A DNA stretch of 41,601 nucleotides from an uncultured Oscillospiraceae bacterium (GTDB lineage: Bacteria > Bacillota > Clostridia > Oscillospirales > Oscillospiraceae). The position numbers were made by a program, and so were the translations under genes. The stretch lies in the NCBI GenBank assembly GCA_944385095.1, contig CALWVS010000052.1, forward strand, positions 1 through 41,601. The letters run 5' to 3'. The notes beneath the pieces were generated by a model. It ran no database searches. It was not told where the DNA came from and saw nothing but the letters and a program-made list of their open reading frames with translations. Each line of letters begins with the position of its first letter. The first letter of the stretch is position 1. Positions 16,976 through 25,601 of this stretch are shown here, piece after piece.

Positions 16976-17452
16976 ATGGCAAAAGAATTTAAGCTGACAA
17001 TGGAGCGAATGAAAGAGCTACAGGATGAGCTGACCTACTTAAAGACAGTAAGAGAGAAAGAAGTGGCAGAGCTGATTAAAGAGGCCCGCTCCTTTGGCGA
17101 TTTAAGCGAAAATAGCGAGTATGATGAGGCAAAAACTGAGCAAGGAAAACTGTACTCCCGTATTGCTGAAGTGCAGAATATTTTGGAAAACTGTGTAGTT
17201 ATTGAGGAGAGCACAGATGATGGTATTGGATATGTCCGCATTGGTTCTACTGTGACTGTACTGGATAAGGAATTCAATGAGGAGGAAGTCTATAAAATTG
17301 TAGGTTCTCAGGAAGCAGACCCCATGAATGGTGTCATTTCTGAAGATTCTCCATTTGGAAAAGCACTGCTTGGTAAAGTTCCAGGCGATGATGTGGTGGT
17401 AGATGCTCCTTCTGGCAGTGTAGAATATAAGCTGCTGAAGGTGGAGCGATAA
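16976..17452 (+). CDS. greA: Transcription elongation factor GreA
   Basis: A 158-residue GreA. The N-terminal coiled coil (about 8-75) has ARSFGDLSENSEYDEAK at its tip, whose acidic residues reach the RNA polymerase active site. The C-terminal FKBP-like domain (about 80-158) has IVGSQEADP and SPFGKALLGK, both family-typical. It rescues backtracked polymerase by stimulating RNA cleavage. I chose ATG 16976 (MAKEFKLTMERMKEL), the usual GreA start; the open frame upstream lacks GreA-like sequence. It lies 43 bases before lysS, a common greA-lysS pairing. Confidence 0.95.
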   Translation: MAKEFKLTMERMKELQDELTYLKTVREKEVAELIKEARSFGDLSENSEYDEAKTEQGKLYSRIAEVQNILENCVVIEESTDDGIGYVRIGSTVTVLDKEFNEEEVYKIVGSQEADPMNGVISEDSPFGKALLGKVPGDDVVVDAPSGSVEYKLLKVER

Positions 17453-17495
17453 AAACAGGCGTTTTACGCTGAGAGAAAGATAGGAGTGTTTCTCT

Positions 17496-19436
17496 ATGGC
17501 TGAGAAGAACAACCAACAGGCGACTCAGGAGCAGAATTTGTCCCAACTGCTGCAAATTCGTCGGGACAAGTTGAAGGAACTACAGGATGGTGGTAATGAC
17601 CCATTCCAGATTACAAAATATAAGATTGACAACGACAGTGCCAATATCAAGGAACATTTTGATGCCCTTGAGGGGAAGAAAGTTAGTTTGGCTGGTCGTC
17701 TCATGTCAAAGCGTGGCATGGGCAAGGTTTCTTTCTGTGACCTTCAGGACAAGAGCGGCAGAATCCAGCTCTATGCTCGCAAAGATGAGATGGATGAAGC
17801 TGAGTATGACCGCTTTAAGAAGTATGATATTGGTGATATTGTTGGTGTAGAGGGAGAAATATTCCGCACACAGCGAGGAGAGATGTCTGTACGTGTCGAC
17901 CACGTTACTCTGCTTTCCAAGTCTCTGCTTCCTCTGCCAGAAAAGTTTCATGGTTTGACCAATACAGAGCTGCGTTACCGTCAACGCTATGTAGATTTGA
18001 TTGTCAATCCAGAAGTAAAGCGCAATTTCATCATCCGTTCCCAGTTTATCAAGCATGTGCGTGATTTTCTGGATGGTCGTGGCTATATGGAGGTAGAAAC
18101 TCCTGTACTGAACACAATTTCTGGTGGAGCAACTGCACGTCCCTTTATTACACACCACAATACACTGGACATTGATATGTTTATGCGTATCGCTACAGAG
18201 CTTCCCTTGAAGCGTCTGATTGTGGGTGGAATGGACAGAGTATATGAGATTGGTCGTATTTTCCGAAACGAAGGTATGGACCCAAAGCACAACCCTGAGT
18301 TTACTACAGTGGAGCTGTATGAGGCATATGCAGATTTCAATGATATGATGGATTTGTTTGAGGAACTGCTGTCCTCTGCTGCTCAAAAGCTGTTAGGAAC
18401 CTATGAGGTGGAATGGCAGGGAGAAAAGATTGACCTGACTCCAGGCTGGCCACGTCTGCCCATGCATGAGGCAGTAAAGCAGTATACAGGTTTGGACTTT
18501 ATGTCAATTACCTCCGATGAGGAGGCTGTAGCTGCTGCAAAATCCATTGGGGTAGAGTTGCCTGAGACAGCTGACAAAACATGGGGTAATGCGCTGTATG
18601 AATGTTTTGACCAAAAGGTAGAGGAGAAGCTGATTCAGCCCACCTTTATTACCATGCATCCTGTGGATGTGTCTCCACTTGCCAAGCGTTCTCCCAGTGA
18701 TCCAAGACTGACTGAGCGTTTTGAATTGTTTATCTGTCACAGTGAAATGGGAAATGCATTCTCTGAGCTGAACGACCCCATTGACCAGCGTCAGCGTTTC
18801 CAGAAGCAGGTAGAACTGCGTGATAAGGGTGATGATGAGGCAGGTATGATGGATGATGATTTCATCACTGCATTGGAATATGGTATGCCACCAACGGGCG
18901 GTCTTGGCATTGGAATTGACCGCTGTGTCATGCTTTTGACCAATTCTGATTCTATCCGTGAAGTAATCTTGTTCCCCACCATGAAGCCATTAGACAAGAA
19001 AGAGACTGTTGCAAAGGATGAAAATCCATCTGAGCCTTCAGTTGAGCCTGAAAAAAAGGTTGATTTTTCCAATGTAAAAATTGAACCATTGTTTGAGGAA
19101 ATGGTGGATTTTGATACTTTTGCAAAATCTGATTTTCGGGCTGTGAAAATTGAAGCATGTGAGGCGGTTCCCAAAAGTAAGAAACTTCTGAAGTTTACTT
19201 TAAACGATGGCACAGACCGTAAACGTACCATTTTGAGTGGAATTCATGAGTATTATGAACCTGAAGAACTGGTTGGAAAAACTGCCATTGCCATTGTGAA
19301 TCTGCCCCCAAGAAAGATGATGGGTATTGATTCAGAAGGAATGCTGATTTCTGCGGTGCATGAAGAAGATGGAAAAGAAGGTCTCAATCTGTTGATGGTG
19401 GATGACCATATCCCAGGAGGTGCAAAGCTCTATTAA
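17496..19436 (+). CDS. lysS: Lysyl-tRNA synthetase with C-terminal tRNA-binding domain
   Basis: A 646-residue class II lysyl-tRNA synthetase. The N-terminal OB-fold anticodon-binding domain (about 60-150) carries [19 protein letters not shown]. The catalytic core (about 165-505) has motif 2 ([17 protein letters not shown]) and motif 3 ([14 protein letters not shown]). Ordinary bacterial LysRS ends near residue 500. Here a charged linker (about 505-535) leads to a second OB-fold like the EMAPII/MetRS-C/CsaA tRNA-binding domain, with [37 protein letters not shown] and NLPPRKMMG. The extension probably strengthens tRNA binding, judging from MetRS. ATG start with AGGAG upstream; likely co-transcribed with greA. 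Confidence 0.94.
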   Translation: MAEKNNQQATQEQNLSQLLQIRRDKLKELQDGGNDPFQITKYKIDNDSANIKEHFDALEGKKVSLAGRLMSKRGMGKVSFCDLQDKSGRIQLYARKDEMDEAEYDRFKKYDIGDIVGVEGEIFRTQRGEMSVRVDHVTLLSKSLLPLPEKFHGLTNTELRYRQRYVDLIVNPEVKRNFIIRSQFIKHVRDFLDGRGYMEVETPVLNTISGGATARPFITHHNTLDIDMFMRIATELPLKRLIVGGMDRVYEIGRIFRNEGMDPKHNPEFTTVELYEAYADFNDMMDLFEELLSSAAQKLLGTYEVEWQGEKIDLTPGWPRLPMHEAVKQYTGLDFMSITSDEEAVAAAKSIGVELPETADKTWGNALYECFDQKVEEKLIQPTFITMHPVDVSPLAKRSPSDPRLTERFELFICHSEMGNAFSELNDPIDQRQRFQKQVELRDKGDDEAGMMDDDFITALEYGMPPTGGLGIGIDRCVMLLTNSDSIREVILFPTMKPLDKKETVAKDENPSEPSVEPEKKVDFSNVKIEPLFEEMVDFDTFAKSDFRAVKIEACEAVPKSKKLLKFTLNDGTDRKRTILSGIHEYYEPEELVGKTAIAIVNLPPRKMMGIDSEGMLISAVHEEDGKEGLNLLMVDDHIPGGAKLY

Positions 19437-19504
19437 AATGTGCTGCTTTGAGTAACAGAATGTGATAGATTTCATAACTGGAAAAATTGCATATAAAACA
19501 AAAC

Positions 19505-19539
19505 AAATGGGCAGTCCCTTATCGGGATTGCCCATTTTT
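19505..19539 (+). terminator. Intrinsic terminator after lysS
   Basis: Arms AAATGGGCAGTCCC and GGGATTGCCCATTT (one G-T pair) with a 5-base loop and five T at the end. Confidence 0.85.
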
Positions 19540-19575
19540 AAATAAAAGAAACCAATATTATATGGAGTGAGAACT

Positions 19576-20019
19576 ATGGATATTAAAGAGGTAAGAGAAG
19601 ATAAAAAGCAATATCTTAATTTGCTGTTATTGGCAGATGAACAGGAAAATATGATAGACCAATATCTTACAAATGGGACAATGTATGTTTTAGAAGATAA
19701 TGGAGTCAAGGCAGAATGTGTTGTGTTAGATGTTGGTGGAGGAGTGCTTGAAATAAAAAATATTGCCACAGACCCACAGTTTCATGGTAAGGGTTATGGT
19801 AGAGCATTGATAGAGTTTATTATCAAAAAATATAAGAGAGATTATTCAATATTGCAGGTTGGAACAGGTGACAGCCCATCAACAATCCCATTTTATGAAA
19901 GGTGCGGTTTTATCCGTTCTCATATGATTAAGAACTTCTTTGTTGATCATTATGACCACCCAATTTATGATGGTAGTGTGAAACTGATAGATATGATTTA
20001 CTTGCGAAAACATATATAG
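19576..20019 (+). CDS. GNAT-family acetyltransferase
   Basis: A 147-residue GNAT acetyltransferase. The acetyl-CoA-binding motif A is IKNIATDPQFHGKGYGRALIEFII (about 59-82), containing the Q/RxxGxG/A pattern HGKGYG. It is followed by YSILQVGTGDSPSTIPFYERCGF, typical of a YjaB-like subgroup. The substrate is unknown. I chose ATG 19576 because GGAGTGAG lies just upstream; an in-frame GTG at 19567 is possible. It stands alone between the lysS terminator and the XRE gene. Confidence 0.83.
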   Translation: MDIKEVREDKKQYLNLLLLADEQENMIDQYLTNGTMYVLEDNGVKAECVVLDVGGGVLEIKNIATDPQFHGKGYGRALIEFIIKKYKRDYSILQVGTGDSPSTIPFYERCGFIRSHMIKNFFVDHYDHPIYDGSVKLIDMIYLRKHI

Positions 20020-20062
20020 GAGCAAACTTGTGACCAATATATCCAATGTTAATATGCGTTGC

Positions 20063-20091
20063 TTGTAGCAACAGCTTGTTTTGAGTACAAT
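20063..20091 (+). promoter_or_regulatory. Promoter of the XRE-regulator gene
   Basis: TTGTAG, a 17-base spacer, then TACAAT, about 35 bases upstream of the start codon. Confidence 0.5.
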
Positions 20092-20126
20092 AGAGGCGAC
20101 AACGAAAAGAAAGGTGGTCATCCATA

Positions 20127-20636
20127 ATGTTAAATGAAAATATTAAATCTATTAGAAAGTCAAAAGGGTTTTCGCAAGAAGAACTGGCTATTAAACTAAA
20201 TGTGGTGCGTCAAACAATTTCAAAATGGGAAAAAGGCTTGTCTGTCCCTGATTCCGATATGTTGATTTCTATATCAGAAGCACTGGAAACTCCTGTAAGC
20301 ATTTTGCTTGGAGAAACGATAGATGAGCCAAAGATGGATGACTTAAAAGTGATTTCTGAAAAGCTTGAGATTATAAATCTCAAGCTCGCCAAAAGGAAAA
20401 CAACAAGACGAAAGATATTTCATTGGGGTTTTATCTCATTGTGTGGGTTGATAGTAATTATTTTTGCAGTTTTATTTGTACTGAATAGTCCATATTTGGA
20501 TTGGGATTATAACAATCCTGAAACCGCAGTTATGGGAGTAGGCTTTCACGCATTGGAGTGGCTGTTCGTCAGAGTATCACCGATTGCCCTAATTGTAGCA
20601 ATTGGTGGAGTCGTTTTGACACGGGAGAAAAAATAG
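20127..20636 (+). CDS. Membrane-anchored XRE-family regulator
   Basis: A 169-residue protein. The N-terminal XRE helix-turn-helix (about 1-62) contains FSQEELAIKLNVVRQTISKWEKGLSVPD. A short helical linker follows, then two hydrophobic segments (about 98-118 and 142-162). This arrangement of DNA-binding head and membrane tail is common in Firmicutes, where such proteins may sense the membrane or partner with small transporters. The target is unknown. AGAAAGGTGG lies upstream of the ATG. Confidence 0.85.
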   Translation: MLNENIKSIRKSKGFSQEELAIKLNVVRQTISKWEKGLSVPDSDMLISISEALETPVSILLGETIDEPKMDDLKVISEKLEIINLKLAKRKTTRRKIFHWGFISLCGLIVIIFAVLFVLNSPYLDWDYNNPETAVMGVGFHALEWLFVRVSPIALIVAIGGVVLTREKK

Positions 20637-20676
20637 CTTATGGAAAGAAGTTAGGTGATTTTAGCATAAGAATCAT

Positions 20677-20718
20677 AGGGACTATGGGAAGTTTCCACTT
20701 TTCATGGTCCTTATTTTT
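20677..20718 (+). terminator. Intrinsic terminator after the XRE gene
   Basis: A 16-pair stem with four G-U pairs (AGGGACTATGGGAAGT against ACTTTTCATGGTCCTT), TTCC loop, then ATTTTTGTTTT. Confidence 0.75.
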
Positions 20719-20771
20719 GTTTTAGTATAATGCTCACTGTTTTCTCATACACTACTTTTGGGTGATCAATA

Positions 20772-21245
20772 ATGAACAGTAAAAAATGGATTCAGTATGG
20801 AGGTTGGATTTTCATCACTGTGGCGATAGGTGGTCTCTCTGGCTATCTGACAAGAGATGGAGTAGAACTATATAACCAGACCATACAACAGCCTCCATTA
20901 TCTCCACCTAGCATTGTTTTTCCCATTGTTTGGGGCATTCTCTATATTCTGATGGGTATCAGTGCAGCACGCATTTATATGTCTCAGCCATCGGATACAC
21001 GCACAAAAGCAATGGTTCTGTATGTGGTTCAACTTGTTATGAATTTCTTTTGGAGCATAATTTTTTTCAATTTGCAAAAGTTTGGAATTGCATCCTTATG
21101 GTTGGTCATTTTATGGAGTCTCATTCTGGCGATGATACTTGTGTTTCGAAAAATAGATGTCATTGCATCCAGATTACAGATTCCATATCTATTGTGGGTC
21201 ACATTTGCAGCATATCTCAATCTTGGGGTCTGGTTATTAAATTGA
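20772..21245 (+). CDS. tspO: TspO/MBR-family membrane protein
   Basis: A 157-residue, five-helix membrane protein of the TspO/peripheral benzodiazepine receptor family. Markers are GGLSGYLTRDG near the start, the conserved PPLSPPSIVFPIVWGILYILMG (about 41-62), VVQLVMNFFWSIIFF (about 86-100) and the closing WVTFAAYLNLGVWLLN. The family binds tetrapyrroles and other hydrophobic ligands and has been tied to porphyrin handling and stress. The role here is unknown. It converges on the 3' fragment of sigG across a shared bidirectional terminator. Confidence 0.92.
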   Translation: MNSKKWIQYGGWIFITVAIGGLSGYLTRDGVELYNQTIQQPPLSPPSIVFPIVWGILYILMGISAARIYMSQPSDTRTKAMVLYVVQLVMNFFWSIIFFNLQKFGIASLWLVILWSLILAMILVFRKIDVIASRLQIPYLLWVTFAAYLNLGVWLLN

Positions 21246-21247
21246 TA

Positions 21248-21286
21248 AAAGTTGGGAACTTGCCTGATGTGTGAGTTCCCAACTTT
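21248..21286. terminator. Bidirectional terminator between tspO and the sigG 3' part
   Basis: Perfect 13-bp stem (AAAGTTGGGAACT and its complement) with a 13-base loop. A's precede and T's follow, so it can serve both converging genes. Confidence 0.8.
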
Positions 21287-21293
21287 AGTTCTA

Positions 21294-21794
21294 TCACAAT
21301 TCTTTTTTAATTTGGCGCAAGGCATTCTTTTCAAGACGGGATACCTGTGCCTGAGAAATTCCAATTTCCTCTGATACTTCCATTTGTGTTTTGCTTTGAA
21401 AAAAACGCATTTTTAATATCTTTTGTTCTCTTGGAGAGAGATGTGCAACTGCGTCTTTGAGAGCAATGTGTTCTAACCATAGATCATCTGTATTTTTATC
21501 ATCTTTGACTTGATCCATGACACATACTGTATCGCCACTTTCAGAATAGATTGGCTCATAAAGAGAGACAGGCTCAATCATGGCGTCCAATGCGAACACA
21601 ACGTCTTCTCGTTTTATGTTGAGAAGAGATGCAATTTCATCTACAGAAGGTTCTTTCTGATTCTGGGTGATATATGCCTCTTTTGCTTGTAAAACTTTAT
21701 AAGCGGTATCTCGCATGGAGCGGGAGATTCTTAGTGTGCTATTATCTCGTAAATAGCGACGAATCTCTCCTACAATCATTGGGATTACTAACAA
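21294..21794 (-). pseudogene. sigG: sigG, 3' part (sigma-G regions 2.3-4), separated by the element
   Basis: The C-terminal 161 codons of the forespore sigma factor sigma-G, beginning MIVGEIRRYLRDNS at 21779. It contains the -10-recognition region 2.4 (RISRSMRDTAYKVLQ), region 3 and region 4 with the helix-turn-helix KTQMEVSEEIGISQAQVSRLEKNAL. The open frame extends into the element to a TTG at 21794 (MLVIP) with no convincing ribosome-binding site, and would lack the core-binding region 2.1-2.2. So as it stands it should not make a working sigma factor. It would be joined in frame to the 5' part at 27756-28035 when the element is removed: proline codon CCA is shared by both junctions. I label it a pseudogene only for the unexcised state. 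Confidence 0.93.
21779..21784. repeat. Left attachment-site core (TTGGGA)
   Basis: Six bases identical to 27750-27755 at the exact point where sigma-G homology stops. Flanked outside by sigG sequence and inside by TTACTAACAAAAGT, one arm of the inferred circle site. Confidence 0.85.
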
Positions 21795-21902
21795 AAGTCA
21801 TGAAATAAAGTTTTTTGATTTTCTCTTATTACATTTCCCTATCAGGCTGCATAGGATAGAGAGAACTAAGGCTCAAGTAAAAAATAGGAGTTGATCTATG
21901 AT

Positions 21903-22007
21903 ATGGGAATGCCAGTGATTACACCAAGCAATACCACCAGAACACAGGCAATTACAGACATCATTGAGTTTGTGGCATTGGAGGAAACCGCACTTTCCCA
22001 CATTTGA
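21903..22007 (+). CDS. 34-residue ORF, probable 5' end of the surface-protein gene
   Basis: A short frame starting MGMPVITPSN, with AGGAG about 11 bases upstream, ending at a TGA in 22005-22007. Its TRTQAITDIIEFVALEETALSHI is clearly related to RCQAISDLIESVALQQAALSHI at the far end of the next ORF, so the same domain occurs twice and this copy is cut short. It overlaps the start of the larger frame out of register (+1). Because the larger frame has no ribosome-binding site of its own, this may be its true beginning, separated by a frameshift or by a fusion event. Confidence 0.5.
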   Translation: MGMPVITPSNTTRTQAITDIIEFVALEETALSHI

Positions 22008-22773
22008 ATACAATGTATTTGTATTTCAGTCCATGAATATGAGCAACACAGATGCAGAAGGCAGGGTAGCAGTTGGCGGAACTGCTACGTTGAGTAATTA
22101 TGGGGTTGCTGCCACTAGGATACAGGCAAGAAAAATACTGTGGAACTATCCAGATGCACTGACTTGGTCCAATAGTACGACTGCCATTTATGGTTCTGTA
22201 CTGGCACCATTTGCCACAGCAAATACCACATTTAGTCAAATTAACGGTAATATCATTTTTTCTTCCTTTAACGGAAATGCCGAAAGTCATAATGAGTTGT
22301 TTGTTGGAGAACTACCAGACCCAACAGTATGTCTTTTGAGTACCAGCAGTACAACCTCCAGTACAACAACAAGCACTACTAGCACAACTACAAGTACTAC
22401 CACAAGTACAACAAGTAGCAGCACTACCACAACCAGTACTAGTAGTACTACCAGTTCAACAACTAGTAGTAGTACAACCACATCAACGACTACAACGGTT
22501 GCTCCTTTGCCACGTTCACCACGTTGTCAGGCAATTTCAGACCTAATAGAATCAGTGGCACTGCAACAGGCGGCTCTGTCCCATATTTTAAACGCTGAGG
22601 GAGAGAAGCTGCAAAGAATCATTGCTTATGAGATGGTTTCCCATGAGACAATTTTATCTGCCAACCAGTCGGTAGAATCTATGGTGCATTCCATCTCTCA
22701 GCTAGAAATGATTTTGCAAGATAAACTGGACTTGTTCAAAGATTGCTATTGTTGTGACTGTGAGAATATCTAA
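21964..22773 (+). CDS. Ser/Thr-rich (mucin-like) surface protein with choice-of-anchor-A-like domain
   Basis: The frame encodes, in order: a domain (from EYNVFVFQSMNMSNTDAEGRV to about residue 118) that reads like a shortened choice-of-anchor A/collagen-binding-like domain, with VAVGGTATLSNYGV and YGSVLAPFAT; about 55 residues made almost only of Ser and Thr (22335-22494); and a C-terminal helical domain with IESVALQQAALSHILNAEGEKLQ and a terminal Cys cluster (CYCCDC). The last domain recalls, from memory, surface and collagen-like spore proteins of Clostridia. The Ser/Thr tract is a likely target for O-glycosylation by the adjacent glycosyltransferase. No ribosome-binding site is seen for TTG 21964 or ATG 22033, so the true start is uncertain; translation probably enters from the 21903 frame. 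Confidence 0.6.
   Translation: MSLWHWRKPHFPTFEYNVFVFQSMNMSNTDAEGRVAVGGTATLSNYGVAATRIQARKILWNYPDALTWSNSTTAIYGSVLAPFATANTTFSQINGNIIFSSFNGNAESHNELFVGELPDPTVCLLSTSSTTSSTTTSTTSTTTSTTTSTTSSSTTTTSTSSTTSSTTSSSTTTSTTTTVAPLPRSPRCQAISDLIESVALQQAALSHILNAEGEKLQRIIAYEMVSHETILSANQSVESMVHSISQLEMILQDKLDLFKDCYCCDCENI
22335..22494 (+). repeat. Low-complexity Ser/Thr codon tract
   Basis: About 160 bases built from ACA/ACT/ACC and AGT/AGC triplets in irregular order, encoding the mucin-like segment. The mixed codons argue for selection on the protein rather than recent triplet slippage, although length change by slippage is easy here. Confidence 0.85.
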
Positions 22774-22781
22774 AAATGTGC

Positions 22782-22801
22782 CGTAACAGTTTTCTGTTAC
22801 G
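22782..22801 (+). other. Small hairpin between the surface-protein and glycosyltransferase genes
   Basis: CGTAACAG, TTTT, CTGTTACG: a perfect 8-bp stem without a following T-run, so more likely an RNA processing or attenuation structure than a full terminator. Confidence 0.45.
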
Positions 22802-22824
22802 CCAATCTAATAGGAGGATATGGC

Positions 22825-24108
22825 ATGAAAGTTGCAATTTTAACTATGTTTAATGGTTTATCTACCACTTATTCTCTTGTGAATGTGGTAGCTGACCAAC
22901 TAAATATGTTGCTGGATGCAGGTATTTCTGTCAAATTGTTGGTGAGTGAGCACTGTCCAGAAAGAGAGCGATGGGGTGTTTTTTTAGATGAACGAATTGA
23001 GTGGGTGAAAATCAAGAATACTTTACATGGAAAACAAATCCAGTGGTATGATTATTCTATTCCAGTAGGTGTTGTACATGATACTTTCTTTGAGGAAACA
23101 GAGTTGATTGCAGAAGATTTTGTGGCACATTTGCAGGATGTCGATGTGTGTATCATGCATGATATTCTCTATCAGGGATGGCATTTGGTACACAATGTGG
23201 CAATTCGCAAGGCACAGTTGAAATTACCTCAGTTGCGATTTCTGGCTTTTACACATTCCCTGCCGGTGAATCGTCCAAAAGAAATCAGTGCTCCCTTTGA
23301 TGCCAGATATACACCAATGCCAAAAACAAAATTTATATATCCTACTTATTCTGGTATTCCAGCTCTTGCAAGACAATATAATATACCAGAAGGGAATTGT
23401 GCGGTGGTCTATAATGCTATGCCATTGCTGGAAACAATGAGTGATGATATTAAAAGAGTGTCAAATTCCATTGATTTACTCAATAGCGATATTTTATGTG
23501 TTTATCCAGCCAGACTCACTACAGGAAAGCGGTTAGAAAAAGTAGTAGCTTTGGCAGGAGCGATTCAGACAGAAACAGAGAAATGTGTAAAGGTTATATT
23601 TTGTGATTTTCCAAGTGCGGACATTCCAAGTTCAATCTATCGCCATAATATCCGTATGGAAGGTAAACGGTATGGACTGGAAGATGAAGATATTCTGTTT
23701 ACTTCAGAAATTGGATACCCAGGTGGGTTTCCCAGAAGTGGGGTTTTGGAATTGTTCCAGCTATCTAACCTCTATATTTGTCCATCCTATTCAGAATCGT
23801 TTGGATTGACCGTATTAGAAGCTGCCAGTAAAGGAAATTTTTTGGTGTTAAATGAGGCGGTTCCAGCATTGCAGGAGTTGGGGCATACATTGGGAGCTTA
23901 TTTTATGCGATGGGATGCAAGAAATTTTGGGTATGATACCCAAGAGAAGTATCAGCCATCTGAGCTGGCATATTATCGGGAACATGGTGCAAAAATTGTC
24001 AACTGTATGCGAGAGGATCGCAGTTTACAGGCAAAAACTTTGGTACGGACACAGTATAATTTGAAATGGATCTGTCGAAATCAACTGTTGCCATTGTTAG
24101 AGAGTTGA
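22825..24108 (+). CDS. GT4-type glycosyltransferase
   Basis: A 427-residue glycosyltransferase of the GT-B fold. The C-terminal nucleotide-sugar-binding half has CVYPARLTTGKRLEKVV (about 221-237) and the family signature YICPSYSESFGLTVLEAASKG (about 311-331), containing the E-x7-E motif. No signal peptide or membrane segment, so it acts in the cytoplasm. The donor and acceptor are unknown. Its place 50 bases after the Ser/Thr-rich protein gene on the same strand suggests that it decorates that protein. ATG start with TAGGAGG 7 bases upstream. Its 3' end overlaps blaR1 by 28 bp tail-to-tail. Confidence 0.85.
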   Translation: MKVAILTMFNGLSTTYSLVNVVADQLNMLLDAGISVKLLVSEHCPERERWGVFLDERIEWVKIKNTLHGKQIQWYDYSIPVGVVHDTFFEETELIAEDFVAHLQDVDVCIMHDILYQGWHLVHNVAIRKAQLKLPQLRFLAFTHSLPVNRPKEISAPFDARYTPMPKTKFIYPTYSGIPALARQYNIPEGNCAVVYNAMPLLETMSDDIKRVSNSIDLLNSDILCVYPARLTTGKRLEKVVALAGAIQTETEKCVKVIFCDFPSADIPSSIYRHNIRMEGKRYGLEDEDILFTSEIGYPGGFPRSGVLELFQLSNLYICPSYSESFGLTVLEAASKGNFLVLNEAVPALQELGHTLGAYFMRWDARNFGYDTQEKYQPSELAYYREHGAKIVNCMREDRSLQAKTLVRTQYNLKWICRNQLLPLLES

Positions 24109-25601
24109 GAAGGTATTGTGAGTTGATTGAGTAAATCCCAGTCAATGTCATCTGAGGTATGATACTGTATGATCTCTTTGTCTGGCGGCAAAGTAGCTAC
24201 TTCTGCAAAATCATCAAAAAGAGAGATGATGATAGTGTGGCTGTTACTTTCGTAACATAATACAAAACGTGCTTCGGTCTGTTCAAAGTGATAGTGCCCA
24301 ATCAGTTCCTCCATAGTCAAGGAAGAAAGATAGGTTTGCAATGCAGCTTCATTTAATACAGTTTTAGGGATTTTCTGTTGATTTTCCCAAATATAACATT
24401 CCTGTAAAGTATATGGTTCCCCATATTGGGATGGAAGTAGCACATCTTTCCCTGTTTTTCCACTATAAGCAAGTGTCACATATCCACAAGTGAGATAGAG
24501 TACAAGAACGATGATCCCAACCAGCAATGGGGCAGAATGTTTTTGAGTTGGTTGCATGATAGACTTTAAACGATAACGCATAGTAGCAGCAGAAGCGGAA
24601 AGACAGGTTGTAAACCCACGTTCTGTTCCAGCAGTATTGAGAATTAACTCAGCATAGTGTTTTCTGGTTGGTTCGTCTGCATCTAGTAGCACTGTTTCAT
24701 CACAGCATAGTTCCATATCTTCTGCACTTTTTTTCATAACAATCCACATAAGGGGATTAAACCAACAGATTGAGGTACAAAACGCAAAGAAAAATTTTGA
24801 CCATCCATCTTCACGACCAATATGCGTTAATTCATGACGAAAAATAAGAATCAATTCCTGTGTGGTGTAGTGCTGATCAGGCAATACCACACAGATTTTC
24901 TTTTTCCATAATCCGATGGAAAGGGGAGATGATATGACAGGTGAGTGGACTATTTGGGGAAATGGATGCTTTATCTCTGCCAGTTCCAGTTCAGTATTCC
25001 ATATCGCTAGAATAGCAGAATCGGAAATATGTGTGGCGTATTTCATCACCTGATGGCGAAAGAAGATATGGGAACAAATTTGGAATCCAAAGAACAGCAA
25101 AAATCCAACCAGCCATACCCAGAATATACCATGTATAAGTATAGGTGAAGCTGGAATGATAATAAGAGGTCTTTGCATCTGCAAGTAGTAGTTTACATAG
25201 AGGAAGCTTGGAAACATCCAAAGTGTAGCACAGGTGCTGGCATAAAGATAGCGACGGAACAGAGGCAGTAGTGGCAGCAAAATCAGATAATAGATTGTGA
25301 TATGTAAAAATATACCAAAGCAAAAAACAATCATCTGTTTTTGCAAAGAAGATGGGGAAAATATCAGTTCCATAACAAAAATGGTTGAAATAAAAATCAT
25401 CAGAGGCAAACCAGAGATATGACGAAATCTGGAAGCCACTTTATTTGTGTTATTTACTGACCAATCTGTGTATTCCCATACAATAAAAAGAGGAAAGAAA
25501 AAACTCCAAAACAATCGAGTATCCTTGACATTTAAAGAAATGAGAAAGAGTAACACAAAAATGGAACATAATAGAACAATTTTTGAAATTTTGAGTTTCA
25601 T
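24081..25601 (-). CDS. blaR1: BlaR1-type M56 membrane metallopeptidase (no penicillin-binding domain)
   Basis: A 506-residue membrane antirepressor. Several hydrophobic segments (about 5-25, 50-70, 80-115, 145-175) precede the zinc-protease motif HELTHIGREDGW (about 252), then FNPLMWIVMKKSAEDMELCCDETVL, the M56 hallmark. One more membrane segment (about 355-375) is followed by a ~120-residue outside domain. That domain is not the penicillin-binding sensor of staphylococcal BlaR1, so the signal is something else. By analogy, signal binding triggers intracellular proteolysis that removes BlaI. ATG start directly follows the blaI stop. No beta-lactamase gene is nearby, so antibiotic sensing is not supported. 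Confidence 0.88.
   Translation of the reverse strand: MKLKISKIVLLCSIFVLLFLISLNVKDTRLFWSFFFPLFIVWEYTDWSVNNTNKVASRFRHISGLPLMIFISTIFVMELIFSPSSLQKQMIVFCFGIFLHITIYYLILLPLLPLFRRYLYASTCATLWMFPSFLYVNYYLQMQRPLIIIPASPILIHGIFWVWLVGFLLFFGFQICSHIFFRHQVMKYATHISDSAILAIWNTELELAEIKHPFPQIVHSPVISSPLSIGLWKKKICVVLPDQHYTTQELILIFRHELTHIGREDGWSKFFFAFCTSICWFNPLMWIVMKKSAEDMELCCDETVLLDADEPTRKHYAELILNTAGTERGFTTCLSASAATMRYRLKSIMQPTQKHSAPLLVGIIVLVLYLTCGYVTLAYSGKTGKDVLLPSQYGEPYTLQECYIWENQQKIPKTVLNEAALQTYLSSLTMEELIGHYHFEQTEARFVLCYESNSHTIIISLFDDFAEVATLPPDKEIIQYHTSDDIDWDLLNQLTIPSQLSNNGNS

Noticed and set aside
22287-22481. A Val/Leu-only frame on the minus strand, looking like a membrane protein
   Set aside because: It is the complement of the Ser/Thr codon tract; such composition arises automatically.
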